From assembly GCA_005880315.1 (NCBI GenBank), contig VBHB01000089.1:1-38998 (forward strand): a stretch of DNA of 38,998 nt. The letters run 5' to 3'. The notes beneath the pieces were generated by a model, which worked only from the letters and a program-made list of their open reading frames with translations, did no database searches and was not told the DNA's origin. Shown here piece after piece: positions 1 to 6,935 of the stretch (positions are counted from its first letter, which is position 1; each line of letters starts with the position of its first letter). The position numbers were made by a program, and so were the translations under genes. The DNA comes from Chloroflexota bacterium (GTDB taxonomy: Bacteria > Chloroflexota > Dormibacteria > Dormibacterales > Dormibacteraceae).

Positions 1-41
1 GGGCCTGGCAGGAGGCGGTAAGGGCAAAGGCAGCGCCATCG

Positions 42-587
42 CTACAGCTCCGCCGGCGGGAGCGTTGCGGATGCCACCCAGCGCCTGCCATCCCAGTAAT
101 CAGCCAAATCGGCGCCCGGTACCTGCGCAGCAACCGGATAGCCCTGCCTGCTGAGCACGAGTGTGCCTGCAAACAGGTCGTGGAGCGCCTGCTTGCGCGG
201 CGTGAAAGCGGCGAGCAGCCAACCCACCCCAAGGGTCCAGGTGGACAGCAGTTTCAACCAGTAGCGCGCGGAGGCGCGCCAGAACGCGATGGGGTCGCCG
301 TACCGGTCGGTGACGTAAATCCCGACGGCGTACTTGCCGACGGTCCCCTGCATCGGTGAGCTCTCGAAGAGCGCGAAATAGGCCCACGACAAGGCCGCCG
401 TCACGAGAGCGAAGTTGACCAATCCATAGAGGATGTCCACGACACCGAACACGCGAGGGCTCATCATCACGACGCCGACCGCGAGGACGCCCTCGACGAT
501 ATAGATGAGCGTGAGGTCGATGAGATGCGCGGCAAGACGCAGCCAGAAACCCGCGTAATGGTGCTGGTCCGGAATGGCTCGACTCAT
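42..587 (-). CDS. RDD family membrane protein
   Basis: An RDD-family integral membrane protein; the biochemical role is not established for most members. The family signature is visible as an Arg-Leu-Ala-Ala-His-Leu-Ile-Asp stretch opening the first helix (RLAAHLIDL), a second hydrophobic hairpin, a TVGKYAVGI stretch after it, and the closing PRKQALHDLFAGT motif. The tail carries YWDGRRW, like the short W-rich motifs found beside membrane domains in actinobacterial proteins. I chose the ATG at 587 (181 aa) because the protein then begins just before the domain; a TTG at 647 would add 20 unremarkable residues. Upstream lie two DosR-box-like palindromes (766-779, 835-848), so it may be a target of the neighbouring response regulator. 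That link is inference. Confidence 0.85.
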   Translation of the reverse strand: MSRAIPDQHHYAGFWLRLAAHLIDLTLIYIVEGVLAVGVVMMSPRVFGVVDILYGLVNFALVTAALSWAYFALFESSPMQGTVGKYAVGIYVTDRYGDPIAFWRASARYWLKLLSTWTLGVGWLLAAFTPRKQALHDLFAGTLVLSRQGYPVAAQVPGADLADYWDGRRWVASATLPPAEL

Positions 588-765
588 CTGGCTTCGTTCA
601 CCGCTGAACGCCGATGAGGTCTCGAGTAACAGGGCACGCGGTAACAACGCGCTCCGCGCGCCTTCATCCCTTCGGATGCGACAGCACTTGCCGGCGTGCG
701 ATCACCTCCCACCACAGGTACCTAGGTCGGGCTCACGTTAGTAGCGGCCACCCCCCTCCACAAGG

Positions 766-779
766 GGGACTTTTGTCAC
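766..779 (-). promoter_or_regulatory. DosR-box-like palindrome 1
   Basis: On the minus strand the site reads GTGACAAAAGTCCC. It matches 12 of 14 positions of the DosR/DevR core GGGACTWWAGTCCC known from mycobacteria. It lies upstream of the leftward RDD gene. The 11-mer GACAAAAGTCC recurs exactly at 1871-1881, upstream of the response regulator. Confidence 0.5.
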
Positions 780-834
780 CATGAGCTCGAAGGGTCATCC
801 GGTTCGCCAGCATCGTGCGAGCATGAACAGCATT

Positions 835-848
835 GGGACTAAAAACCC
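835..848 (+). promoter_or_regulatory. DosR-box-like palindrome 2
   Basis: GGGACTAAAAACCC matches 12 of 14 positions of the DosR core and is flanked by ATT on each side. Its centre is 69 bp from that of palindrome 1, in the same intergenic region. Confidence 0.45.
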
Positions 849-920
849 ATTGAGCGCACACCCGACGACGATTAGGGTCGGCAAAGACCGCACGTACTAA
901 CCTGCCGACCAATCACGCGC

Positions 921-942
921 CGCGAAGCACAGACGCTTCGCG
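921..942. repeat. Perfect 8-bp inverted repeat
   Basis: CGCGAAGC, six-base spacer, GCTTCGCG. It lies downstream of the response-regulator stop on the minus strand and just past the larger hairpin at 955-990. It could be part of a tandem terminator or a structured 3' end. Confidence 0.45.
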
Positions 943-954
943 CGACGCAGAGAG

Positions 955-990
955 GAAGGGGGGCTACCTTGCCGGAGGTGGCTCCCCTTC
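955..990. terminator. Strong hairpin after response regulator
   Basis: A 14-bp stem (955-968 with 977-990) closes an 8-base loop, 25 nt downstream of the leftward response-regulator stop codon, as expected for a terminator. No U-tract follows, only a pyrimidine-rich run. In plus-strand RNA the two imperfect positions are G-U pairs; in minus-strand RNA they become A-C mismatches. The stem is therefore more stable as a rightward transcript, which is unexpected for a terminator of the leftward gene. Confidence 0.5.
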
Positions 991-1014
991 CCCCACCGGA
1001 CGGTCTCGCGCAAA

Positions 1015-1800
1015 TCAGACGGTCAGCAACCCAAGCCGCATGGCTTTCATGACGGCCTCGGTCCGGTTACCGGCACGGAGCTTATGGAAGATCCTGCTGA
1101 GGTGATTGCGCACTGTCTTCTGACTGATCCCCAGCACCTTTCCGATCTGCTTGTTGGATTGGCCCGCCGCGACGGATGACAGGACGCTCAACTCCCGCTT
1201 CGATATTTCCGGGCGGCGCTGCGGAGCACTCTCGTCGTTCGCGGGATATAGAGCCAGGATCCGAGAAACGACCCCACCGGAAATTACGTCGTTTCCCAAA
1301 TCGCGGGCAGCGCCGTTGTTCTGCATCGCCCGCATGGTGTCGAGATCGAAGTCGGCCGCGAGGACGACGACCTTGAACCTGGACATAGGAGAGCTGCTTC
1401 CATTGTTCTCAGCGCCAGCCAAACCTGGGACCTGCACATCCATCAGAACGATGTCCGGCATGAGCTGGAGAGTCCGCTCTACCGTGTTGAGGCCGTCGTC
1501 CGTCGGGTTGACCACTCTCAACTGAGCATCGGCTGCCATCAGCCGGGCCAAACCGGCACGGAAAAGTGCCTGGTCGTCCGTGATCAGAACTCTGGGGCGA
1601 TCGGTGACAGCGCCCACCGGCGGGTTCGCCAGCGACAGGGCCAGGTCCACCCGCGCTGAGGTCGGCGCCGGCCCTTTCAGGCGGGCGTGGTTTTTCTCCA
1701 GCCCAATAGGCTTGGAAAACTCAAGCGCCAAATCCCTTCCCTTCCCTTCAAACCGCGGGGATGCCTTAACGGAGGCTGAAATCCCCTCGCGGAAACCCAA
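1015..1800 (-). CDS. NarL/LuxR-type response regulator, degenerate receiver
   Basis: A two-component-type transcription factor. Residue numbers use the TTG start at 1800. The receiver runs from about residue 69 to 185, with the acidic pair D75/D76 and phosphoacceptor D121 in VLMDVQVPG. The conserved Thr/Ser switch is Ala148 (VVVLAAD), and the conserved Lys of the GAxGYLxK motif is Asn170, so classical phospho-switching may be impaired. The C-terminal GerE/LuxR helix-turn-helix (about 199-261) is intact, with ISQKTVRNHLSRI as recognition helix, close to the KTVKN pattern of NarL and DosR proteins. The first ~65 residues resemble no domain, so the true start may be internal: TTG at residue 25 follows a purine-rich GGGAAGGGA, and GTG at residue 62 directly precedes the receiver. 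A DosR-like palindrome lies 68 nt upstream of 1800, suggesting autoregulation. The cognate kinase is unknown. Confidence 0.85.
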   Translation of the reverse strand: MGFREGISASVKASPRFEGKGRDLALEFSKPIGLEKNHARLKGPAPTSARVDLALSLANPPVGAVTDRPRVLITDDQALFRAGLARLMAADAQLRVVNPTDDGLNTVERTLQLMPDIVLMDVQVPGLAGAENNGSSSPMSRFKVVVLAADFDLDTMRAMQNNGAARDLGNDVISGGVVSRILALYPANDESAPQRRPEISKRELSVLSSVAAGQSNKQIGKVLGISQKTVRNHLSRIFHKLRAGNRTEAVMKAMRLGLLTV

Positions 1801-1868
1801 CTATGGTCGCCTTGCTGCCAGACGTCAAGCACCGCCTTTACCCACCGCAAAGCGGACCCCTCCCCATT

Positions 1869-1882
1869 GGGACAAAAGTCCT
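1869..1882 (+). promoter_or_regulatory. DosR-box-like palindrome 3
   Basis: GGGACAAAAGTCCT matches 12 of 14 positions of the DosR core. It sits between the Flp pilin stop and the response-regulator start. It could serve autoregulation of the leftward regulator. Confidence 0.5.
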
Positions 1883-1918
1883 ATAGGAAAGTCGTTGGCC
1901 TGGTCGCGGACGTCGGAT

Positions 1919-2083
1919 TCAGCCCAGCGCGGCGACGATGTTCGAGAACACGTTTTGGATCTGGTTGCCCATCGTCAGCAAGATGACTATGACCACGATC
2001 GATACCAGTACCAGGATCAGCGCGTACTCGACCATTCCCTGGCCGCGTTGGGTCCGCGAAGCAAAGCCGGCAGGATTTGACAT
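1919..2083 (-). CDS. Flp/type IVb pilin
   Basis: A 54-residue Flp-family pilin subunit, the major component of Tad (tight adherence) pili. From ATG 2083 it has a short polar leader, then RGQGMVEYALIL, which fits the prepilin peptidase site G|xxxxEY with Glu5 and Tyr6 of the mature chain, then a hydrophobic helix (LVLVSIVVIVILL) and a short tail. The start is supported by GAGGTGG nine bases upstream; the TTG at 2137 would give a leader too long for the family. It follows the proline-rich membrane protein (stop at 2134) by 50 bases and is probably co-transcribed. No tadABC, tadV or rcp genes lie in this window, so the assembly machinery must be elsewhere. Confidence 0.85.
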   Translation of the reverse strand: MSNPAGFASRTQRGQGMVEYALILVLVSIVVIVILLTMGNQIQNVFSNIVAALG

Positions 2084-2133
2084 CACTCGAAACCACCTCG
2101 TGAACAACGTGGCCGGCAACCTTTCCCTCGCGA

Positions 2134-2601
2134 TCAAGCGCCCCGAGCAGCTGAGGCTCGAGCCCTCTGCCCTTTGGCGTTAGCTCTCACGAACAAGGCG
2201 AAGACGTAGAGCCAGAAGGCCGCAACCGCGAGCGCAAGCGCGAGCGGTAACCACCAATCCTCATCCCTGTCAGGTGTTGGCTGAGGCAAAGCCTCGGTTG
2301 GAACAACCGAGCTCGCCGACGTCTTGACAGCCACGTCATTCCCCCCGCCGCCGACCGTATCGGCACCAGCTGTTGCGTCCCGGCCATGGGTGGCGGATGG
2401 GGGCGACGACGGAGGTTGTGCCGGATGCGGCGCAGGTACTTGTGGCGGCGGACTGTGATGCTGCTTGTACCAGCCGTAGTGATGGCCGTGGTTGTCGGGA
2501 TCTGCGTCGGCATGCACGCTCAAAGTTGATAGAGGGAACAGTGCCAGCGATGCGACCAATGCCAGAGCAGTTCTGCTCACGGCCAGACGAACACGTTTCA
2601 C
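2134..2601 (-). CDS. Proline-rich secreted or membrane-anchored protein
   Basis: Not a family I recognise. From GTG 2601 (155 aa) it has a basic start (KRVKRVRLAVSR), a hydrophobic signal segment ending near SVHADAD, a His/Pro-rich extracytoplasmic stretch (HGHHYGWYKQHHSPPP, then PAPHPAQPPSSPPS), and a C-terminal membrane helix (LPLALALAVAAFWLYVFALF) followed by basic residues. This is an outside linker with an inner-membrane tail. A purine-rich GAGGA five bases before the GTG supports the start. A longer frame to 2664 would overlap the DosR-like palindrome at 2649-2662, which fits better as an upstream operator. It precedes the Flp pilin gene, so a cell-surface or pilus-related role is possible but unproven. 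Confidence 0.6.
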   Translation of the reverse strand: MKRVRLAVSRTALALVASLALFPLSTLSVHADADPDNHGHHYGWYKQHHSPPPQVPAPHPAQPPSSPPSATHGRDATAGADTVGGGGNDVAVKTSASSVVPTEALPQPTPDRDEDWWLPLALALAVAAFWLYVFALFVRANAKGQRARASAARGA

Positions 2602-2648
2602 CCTCTTCCTCAGCGCCAACCCTAAACGCAGTGCCTGGCAGTCGCATT

Positions 2649-2662
2649 GGGCCAAAGGTCCC
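2649..2662 (-). promoter_or_regulatory. DosR-box-like palindrome 4
   Basis: On the minus strand GGGACCTTTGGCCC matches 11 of 14 positions of the DosR core and sits in a near-perfect 18-base palindrome (TTGGG ... CCCAA). Its nearer edge is 47 nt upstream of the proposed GTG start of the proline-rich protein, a natural distance for an activator site at a promoter. Confidence 0.5.
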
Positions 2663-2706
2663 AACGCGTCAGGTTCATGGCCAACGTGAACTGACTGTCG
2701 ACTGTC

Positions 2707-3717
2707 TTAGGTCACGCTGGAGGCGGCCCAGATGTTGATCCCGCTCTCGGTCGCGTAGCGGTCGATCTCCTCGAGCTCGCCAGGCGAAAACTCGAGCTTG
2801 TCCAGGGCGGCGACGTTCTGCTCGAGCTGCGCAACGCTGCTCGCTCCGACCAGCGCCGAGGTCACCACTGGGCCGCGCAGCGCCCAGGCCACCGCCATCT
2901 GGGCCAGCGATTGGCCGCGCCGCTTCGCGATCTCGTTGAGGGCGCGAATCTTGGCGAGGTTCTCTTCGGTGAGCATGTCCGGCGACATGGGACTGGCATG
3001 GCTGGCGCGCGAGCCTTCGGGAATGCCTTTGAGGTACTTGTCGGTGAGCAGTCCCTGCGCGAGCGGGGAGAAGACGATGCAGCCGACGCCTTCATCCTTC
3101 AGCGTCTCAAGCAGGTCCGGCTCGATCCATCGGTTGAGCATCGAGTACGACGGCTGATGGATGAGCAGTGGCGTACCCATGCGCCGCAGGATGTCCACTG
3201 CCTCGTGTGTACGCCCGGACGAATACGACGAGATGCCGGCGTACAGCGCTTTGCCCTGGCGCACCGCGGTGTCCAGCGCCCCCATCGTCTCTTCGAGGGG
3301 AGTGTCGGGGTCGAAGCGGTGTGAGTAGAAGATGTCGACGTAGTCCAGGCCCATGCGCTTCAGGCTCTGGTCGAGGCTCGCCAGCACGTACTTGCGCGAG
3401 CCCCACTCCCCATAAGGGCCGGCCCACATCAAGTAACCGGCCTTGGTCGAGATGACGAGCTCGTCGCGATGACCGGCAAGGTCGGTCGCCAGGATCCGGC
3501 CGAAGTTCTCCTCCGCCGAGCCGGGCGGCGGGCCGTAGTTGTTGGCGAGGTCGAAATGCGTGATCCCGAAGTCGAACGCCCGCTGAACGATCGCCCGCTG
3601 AACGGCGACTGGGCCCTCGCCGCCGAAGTTCTGCCACAGGCCGAGCGAGACGGCGGGCAGCTTCAGCCCACTGCGACCGCAGCGTCGGTACTGCATGCGC
3701 GCATATCGGTCGCTCAT
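2707..3717 (-). CDS. Aldo/keto reductase, YghZ/Gpr-like
   Basis: An NADPH-dependent aldo/keto reductase of the YghZ type (AKR14-like); characterised relatives reduce L-glyceraldehyde 3-phosphate and methylglyoxal. The 336-residue length is typical. The catalytic tetrad is complete: D56 and Y61 (FDLANNYG), K92 (STKAGY) and H133 (FYSHRFD). The subfamily stretch PPGSAEENFGRIL and the cofactor-binding region near FSPLAQGLLTDKYL are present, with the NADP-binding SALVGASSVAQLEQN near the C-terminus. It starts at ATG 3717, divergent from the DUF6457 gene across 80 bases. Its role here is probably aldehyde detoxification; the exact substrate cannot be read from the sequence. Confidence 0.9.
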   Translation of the reverse strand: MSDRYARMQYRRCGRSGLKLPAVSLGLWQNFGGEGPVAVQRAIVQRAFDFGITHFDLANNYGPPPGSAEENFGRILATDLAGHRDELVISTKAGYLMWAGPYGEWGSRKYVLASLDQSLKRMGLDYVDIFYSHRFDPDTPLEETMGALDTAVRQGKALYAGISSYSSGRTHEAVDILRRMGTPLLIHQPSYSMLNRWIEPDLLETLKDEGVGCIVFSPLAQGLLTDKYLKGIPEGSRASHASPMSPDMLTEENLAKIRALNEIAKRRGQSLAQMAVAWALRGPVVTSALVGASSVAQLEQNVAALDKLEFSPGELEEIDRYATESGINIWAASSVT

Positions 3718-3797
3718 TCGCCTACCCAGACGACCAGAAGGAGCTCCGCTGAGATCGTTCCATGATCGAACTTGATTTTCCGTGATATAGGTGACGC

Positions 3798-4097
3798 ATG
3801 AATCGATTCTTCGACGACCTGGGTGAGCGTTGGGTCGCCGCGGCGGGCCGTCGGTCGGCCCAGATCGAGCCGCCTACTCTCGACGCCGAGCTGGCGCTGG
3901 AGCTGCTGGAGCTGGCTCGCGTGGCGGCCCGCACCCAGGAACGGCGCTTTGCCCCGCTGGCTTGTTACATGGCGGGAGTCGCGGCAGAGCGCCTGCGCGC
4001 GGCAAAGGGCGGCGTCGATGACGCGGCGGTAGCAGCCTTGATCCTCGAGGTGAGGCAAGAGCTCGAGACGGAGTATCCGCTGCCTACCGAACGCTGA
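3798..4097 (+). CDS. DUF6457 domain protein
   Basis: A 99-residue helical protein matching DUF6457 as I recall it, with the pattern LLELARVAARTQERRFAPL followed by a small hydrophobic ACYMAGVAAER helix. The domain also occurs attached or adjacent to molybdenum-cofactor guanylyltransferase (MobA-like) proteins, which would fit the molybdenum-dependent formate dehydrogenase operon next door. An AGGTGA precedes the ATG closely and may be the ribosome site. Its 3' end overlaps the 3' end of the convergent mrp gene by 14 bases. Function is unknown; the cofactor link is inference from family context. Confidence 0.65.
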   Translation: MNRFFDDLGERWVAAAGRRSAQIEPPTLDAELALELLELARVAARTQERRFAPLACYMAGVAAERLRAAKGGVDDAAVAALILEVRQELETEYPLPTER

Positions 4098-5178
4098 TCA
4101 CCGGCAGCTGCCGGAAGCTCTGCACCGACACCCGCGCCGCGATGGCCGAGGCGACGTCGCGGAACGCTTTCGCGCCGGCCGAGTCCGGGCGGGACACCAC
4201 GACCGGCGCACCGGCGTCGGCCTCTTCGCGGATCACCTTCTCGAGAGGAATGCCACCGAGGTAAGGGACGCCCAGACGCCGCGCCGCCCGCTCCGCACCG
4301 CCGTGATCGAAGATGAAATGCTCCTCGGCGCACTTGCCACAGACGAACCAGCTCATGTTCTCCACCAAACCCAGAGGCGCCACGTTGAGCCCTCGAAACA
4401 TCTGGAGTGCCTTGATCGCAATGTTGAGCGCAGAGGCCTGGGGAGTGCACACGATGGCGACGCCGGTAAGGGGCACGGCCTGGGCCAACGTCAGCGAGGC
4501 GTCGCCGGTGCCAGGCGGCAGATCGATGACGAGATAGTCGAGCTCGCCCCAGCGAACGTCGCTGAGCATCTGCTCGATCGCCCGCGAAACCATCGGCCCT
4601 CGCCATACCATCGCCTTGTCGGCGCCGGCCAGGAATCCGATCGACATGAGCCTGACTCCGAAAGCCTCGAGGGGTACGAGCTTGGAGTCCACGACCTTGG
4701 GCTCGGCCTGGACGCCCATCATGCCGGGGATCGACGGGCCGTAAATGTCCGCGTCGAGCAGTCCGACCCTGGCCCCGCTCGCGCCGAGGGCGCAAGCGAG
4801 GTTGATCGCCACTGTGGACTTGCCGACGCCTCCCTTTCCGGACGCGACCGCGATCACCTGCTTGACGCCGGGCAGCATCTGGTCGGGCCGCCGGCCGTTG
4901 AAGGCCGAGCGCACGTTGGCCGTCATTTTCAAATCGACCGCGGTCACGCCGGGAAGATCGCCGACCAGCTTCTTGGCCATGGCCTGGAAGCGGTCGCGAA
5001 CCGGGCAGGCGGGCGTCGTCAACTCGAACGTGAAGCTGACCCTTCCGTCGCCGCCGATGTCGAGATCCTTGATCATGCCGAGGCTCACGACATCGCGACC
5101 GAGGTCGGGATCCTGGATCGCGGCCAATACGCCCAGGACCTCATCGGACGTTGGCAGCCGGGGTCCCCACGAGCTCAA
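4084..5178 (-). CDS. Mrp/ApbC-type iron-sulfur cluster carrier ATPase
   Basis: A Mrp/NBP35-family P-loop ATPase that carries and inserts Fe-S clusters in the cytoplasm. Residues 1-95 form a MIP18/DUF59 domain with C58 in TTPACPV. The ATPase has the deviant Walker A SGKGGVGKST (113-122), LLDADIYGPS (140-149), the DLPPGTGD motif (219-226) and a cluster-binding CxxC at C280/C283 (FVCGKC). The TTG start at 5178 has GGAG eight bases upstream. It begins 30 bases after nrfD on the same strand and may be the last gene of the formate dehydrogenase operon, where a carrier for the [4Fe-4S] clusters of FdhA and FdhB would be useful. That coupling is inference. Confidence 0.92.
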   Translation of the reverse strand: MSSWGPRLPTSDEVLGVLAAIQDPDLGRDVVSLGMIKDLDIGGDGRVSFTFELTTPACPVRDRFQAMAKKLVGDLPGVTAVDLKMTANVRSAFNGRRPDQMLPGVKQVIAVASGKGGVGKSTVAINLACALGASGARVGLLDADIYGPSIPGMMGVQAEPKVVDSKLVPLEAFGVRLMSIGFLAGADKAMVWRGPMVSRAIEQMLSDVRWGELDYLVIDLPPGTGDASLTLAQAVPLTGVAIVCTPQASALNIAIKALQMFRGLNVAPLGLVENMSWFVCGKCAEEHFIFDHGGAERAARRLGVPYLGGIPLEKVIREEADAGAPVVVSRPDSAGAKAFRDVASAIAARVSVQSFRQLPVISVR

Positions 5179-5208
5179 GACGAAGTCTCCGACATCGTGG
5201 GGTAACTG

Positions 5209-6129
5209 CTACTGGGCACTGAAGATCACCGCCGCCCGCAGGGCGAGCACACCGAGCAGCACGAGGAGGGACACGATCAGGGTATCCGTCCCAGCGCGGG
5301 CGATGACGGCCGAGCTCCCGGCGGGCCGGACTCGCATATGCCCCCTCCCCGCCACCAGTGACGACCCGATGCCGACCAGTGCGAGCAGCCACAACGGGAG
5401 CAGAGGCAGCGTCCTCCCTGCCGTTCCAGCCGCGGCTACGGTGATGAAGAATGCGACCAACAGGACGAGCTCAAGGATCGAGAAATACGCGTCCGCCTCG
5501 TGGAGGCGGCCAAGGCTGAAGGCGGCCTCGGGACGATACCGAGTGAGGAGGCCGATCAAGGCCGCCGAGCCGCTGAGACCCGACGCCAGGAACAATCCAC
5601 CGAGCATCCACGTGTCGCTCCAGACGGGTTGATTGCTCACGCTGAGCAGCACGCCGGTATATGACGCGATGAACAGGCCGAAGATCGCACCCACGAGGTT
5701 GAAGGCGCGCCCGATGATTGCTCCCAGCAGCCCTTCGGAGCGACCGCCGCGGTCCCTCGCCCAGGTGTCCAACGCTGAGATCCCGACGAAGAATCCGAAA
5801 AGCAGCAGCGCCCAGACTCCGACTGACATCGGCGACCCAGATTTGAAGTTGAGCCCAGTGTCGCCAGGGGTTACGTCCACGAGCATGTGCCAGAACCTGG
5901 CCCAGCTGACGCCGAGGTCCGCGGTTAGCAGGATCGGACAGATCGCGGTGGCGACCAGGCTGATGTAGAAACCGAGCCGGGCGGCGGGCTCGTCGCGCAC
6001 ATCTCCGGCCAGGCGGAGAAGCGTTGACACCACGTAGGAGCCTCCCGCCAGGCCGGCGAAGAAGAAGTAGAAGAGGATGTACCAGGTCCACTGCGGCGAT
6101 CGGACGAAGTGTTCCGCGGCGAGGTGCAT
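5209..6129 (-). CDS. NrfD/PsrC-type membrane anchor subunit
   Basis: A polytopic membrane subunit of the NrfD/PsrC family, which links periplasmic molybdoenzymes to the quinone pool. The protein (306 aa) has about eight hydrophobic segments, beginning with WTWYILFYFFFAGLAGGSY, the typical family opening. The ATG overlaps the fdhB stop as TGATG, so translation is coupled. It stands where a cytochrome b FdnI-type subunit would be in E. coli formate dehydrogenase-N; the NrfD family binds no haem, so electrons would pass from FdhB clusters directly to quinone. Whether it also pumps protons cannot be seen. Confidence 0.88.
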   Translation of the reverse strand: MHLAAEHFVRSPQWTWYILFYFFFAGLAGGSYVVSTLLRLAGDVRDEPAARLGFYISLVATAICPILLTADLGVSWARFWHMLVDVTPGDTGLNFKSGSPMSVGVWALLLFGFFVGISALDTWARDRGGRSEGLLGAIIGRAFNLVGAIFGLFIASYTGVLLSVSNQPVWSDTWMLGGLFLASGLSGSAALIGLLTRYRPEAAFSLGRLHEADAYFSILELVLLVAFFITVAAAGTAGRTLPLLPLWLLALVGIGSSLVAGRGHMRVRPAGSSAVIARAGTDTLIVSLLVLLGVLALRAAVIFSAQ

Positions 6130-6932
6130 CAGGACTCTCCTCGGCGCCTGAAGGCGACGATTCCCGCCACCACACCGACCACCGCAGTCACGAACGCGGC
6201 GAGGTAGCCGCCGACGTCGTTGCGAGAAGGCAGCCCGGCGTTGGCCGCGTTCGGAAGCCCGTACGTCTCAGGCTTGTCCATGAGCAGGAAGAAGGCGTTG
6301 AGCCCTCCGTAGACCGTGTCGTCGCGGCCGTAGAGCTGCGCCTGCGTCGAGCCTTGCGAGTGCAGGGCCGCAAGGCGGACGTCGGCTTTCTTCTGGAGGT
6401 CGGCAAGCGGACCGAACTGAATCGATTGGGTTGGGCAAGCTTTGGCGCACGCAGGTTCAAGCCCGCCTTGCAGGCGGTCGTAGCAGAGCGTGCATTTGTG
6501 CGCGGTCCCGGTGGTTTCATTCATGGCGATCACGCTGTACGGACACGCGGCAACGCAGTTGCGGCAGCCATTGCAGACGTCCTGCTGGATGAAAACCGTG
6601 TCGAACTCGGTGCGGATGATCGCGCCGGTGGGACAGACTTCCATGCAGCTGGCGTGCTTGCAGTGCTTGCAGACGTCGGACATCATCAGCCAGGCCGTGC
6701 CGTTGCCGGCATCGACGGTCTGCTCGGGCACGTTGTCGATGAACTTCACATGGCGCCAGTTCTGCGCGTCGAGCTGGCCGGTGTTGTCGTAGCTGTCGGC
6801 GAGGAACTTCGGACTGTTGCCCTGGAGCTGGTTCCACTCTTTGCAGGCGACCTCGCACGCCTTGCAGCCGATGCAAATGCTCGTGTCGGTGAAGAAGCCA
6901 TACGACTCGCCGGGCTTGATAGTTGTTGCCAC
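6129..6932 (-). CDS. fdhB: Formate dehydrogenase iron-sulfur subunit FdhB
   Basis: The electron-transfer beta subunit of a respiratory formate dehydrogenase. Sixteen cysteines form four [4Fe-4S] motifs: C20-C23-C26-C30, C88-C91-C96-C100, C120-C123-C126-C130 and C147-C150-C162-C166. A C-terminal membrane helix (YLAAFVTAVVGVVAGIVAF) followed by RRRGES anchors it, as in FdnH. The length (267 aa) is a little shorter than E. coli FdnH. It lies between fdhE and nrfD, four bases after the fdhE stop. It has no signal peptide and is presumably exported by piggy-back with Tat-targeted FdhA. Confidence 0.93.
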   Translation of the reverse strand: MATTIKPGESYGFFTDTSICIGCKACEVACKEWNQLQGNSPKFLADSYDNTGQLDAQNWRHVKFIDNVPEQTVDAGNGTAWLMMSDVCKHCKHASCMEVCPTGAIIRTEFDTVFIQQDVCNGCRNCVAACPYSVIAMNETTGTAHKCTLCYDRLQGGLEPACAKACPTQSIQFGPLADLQKKADVRLAALHSQGSTQAQLYGRDDTVYGGLNAFFLLMDKPETYGLPNAANAGLPSRNDVGGYLAAFVTAVVGVVAGIVAFRRRGES

Positions 6933-6935
6933 CAG

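Larger units (their letters stand above)
588..1014. other. Intergenic region with palindromes and hairpins
   Basis: About 430 bases between the RDD gene and the response-regulator stop. I see no convincing gene. It holds two DosR-box-like palindromes (766-779 and 835-848), an 8-bp inverted repeat GGTCGGCA/TGCCGACC (about 878-885 with 903-910), a perfect 8-bp hairpin at 921-942 and a long hairpin at 955-990. A 39-codon open frame from ATG 781 to TAA 900 on the plus strand has no recognisable content. Confidence 0.5.

Noticed and set aside
781-900. 39-codon plus-strand frame in the intergenic region
   Set aside because: No domain, unremarkable composition, and it contains a regulatory palindrome; not supportable as a gene.
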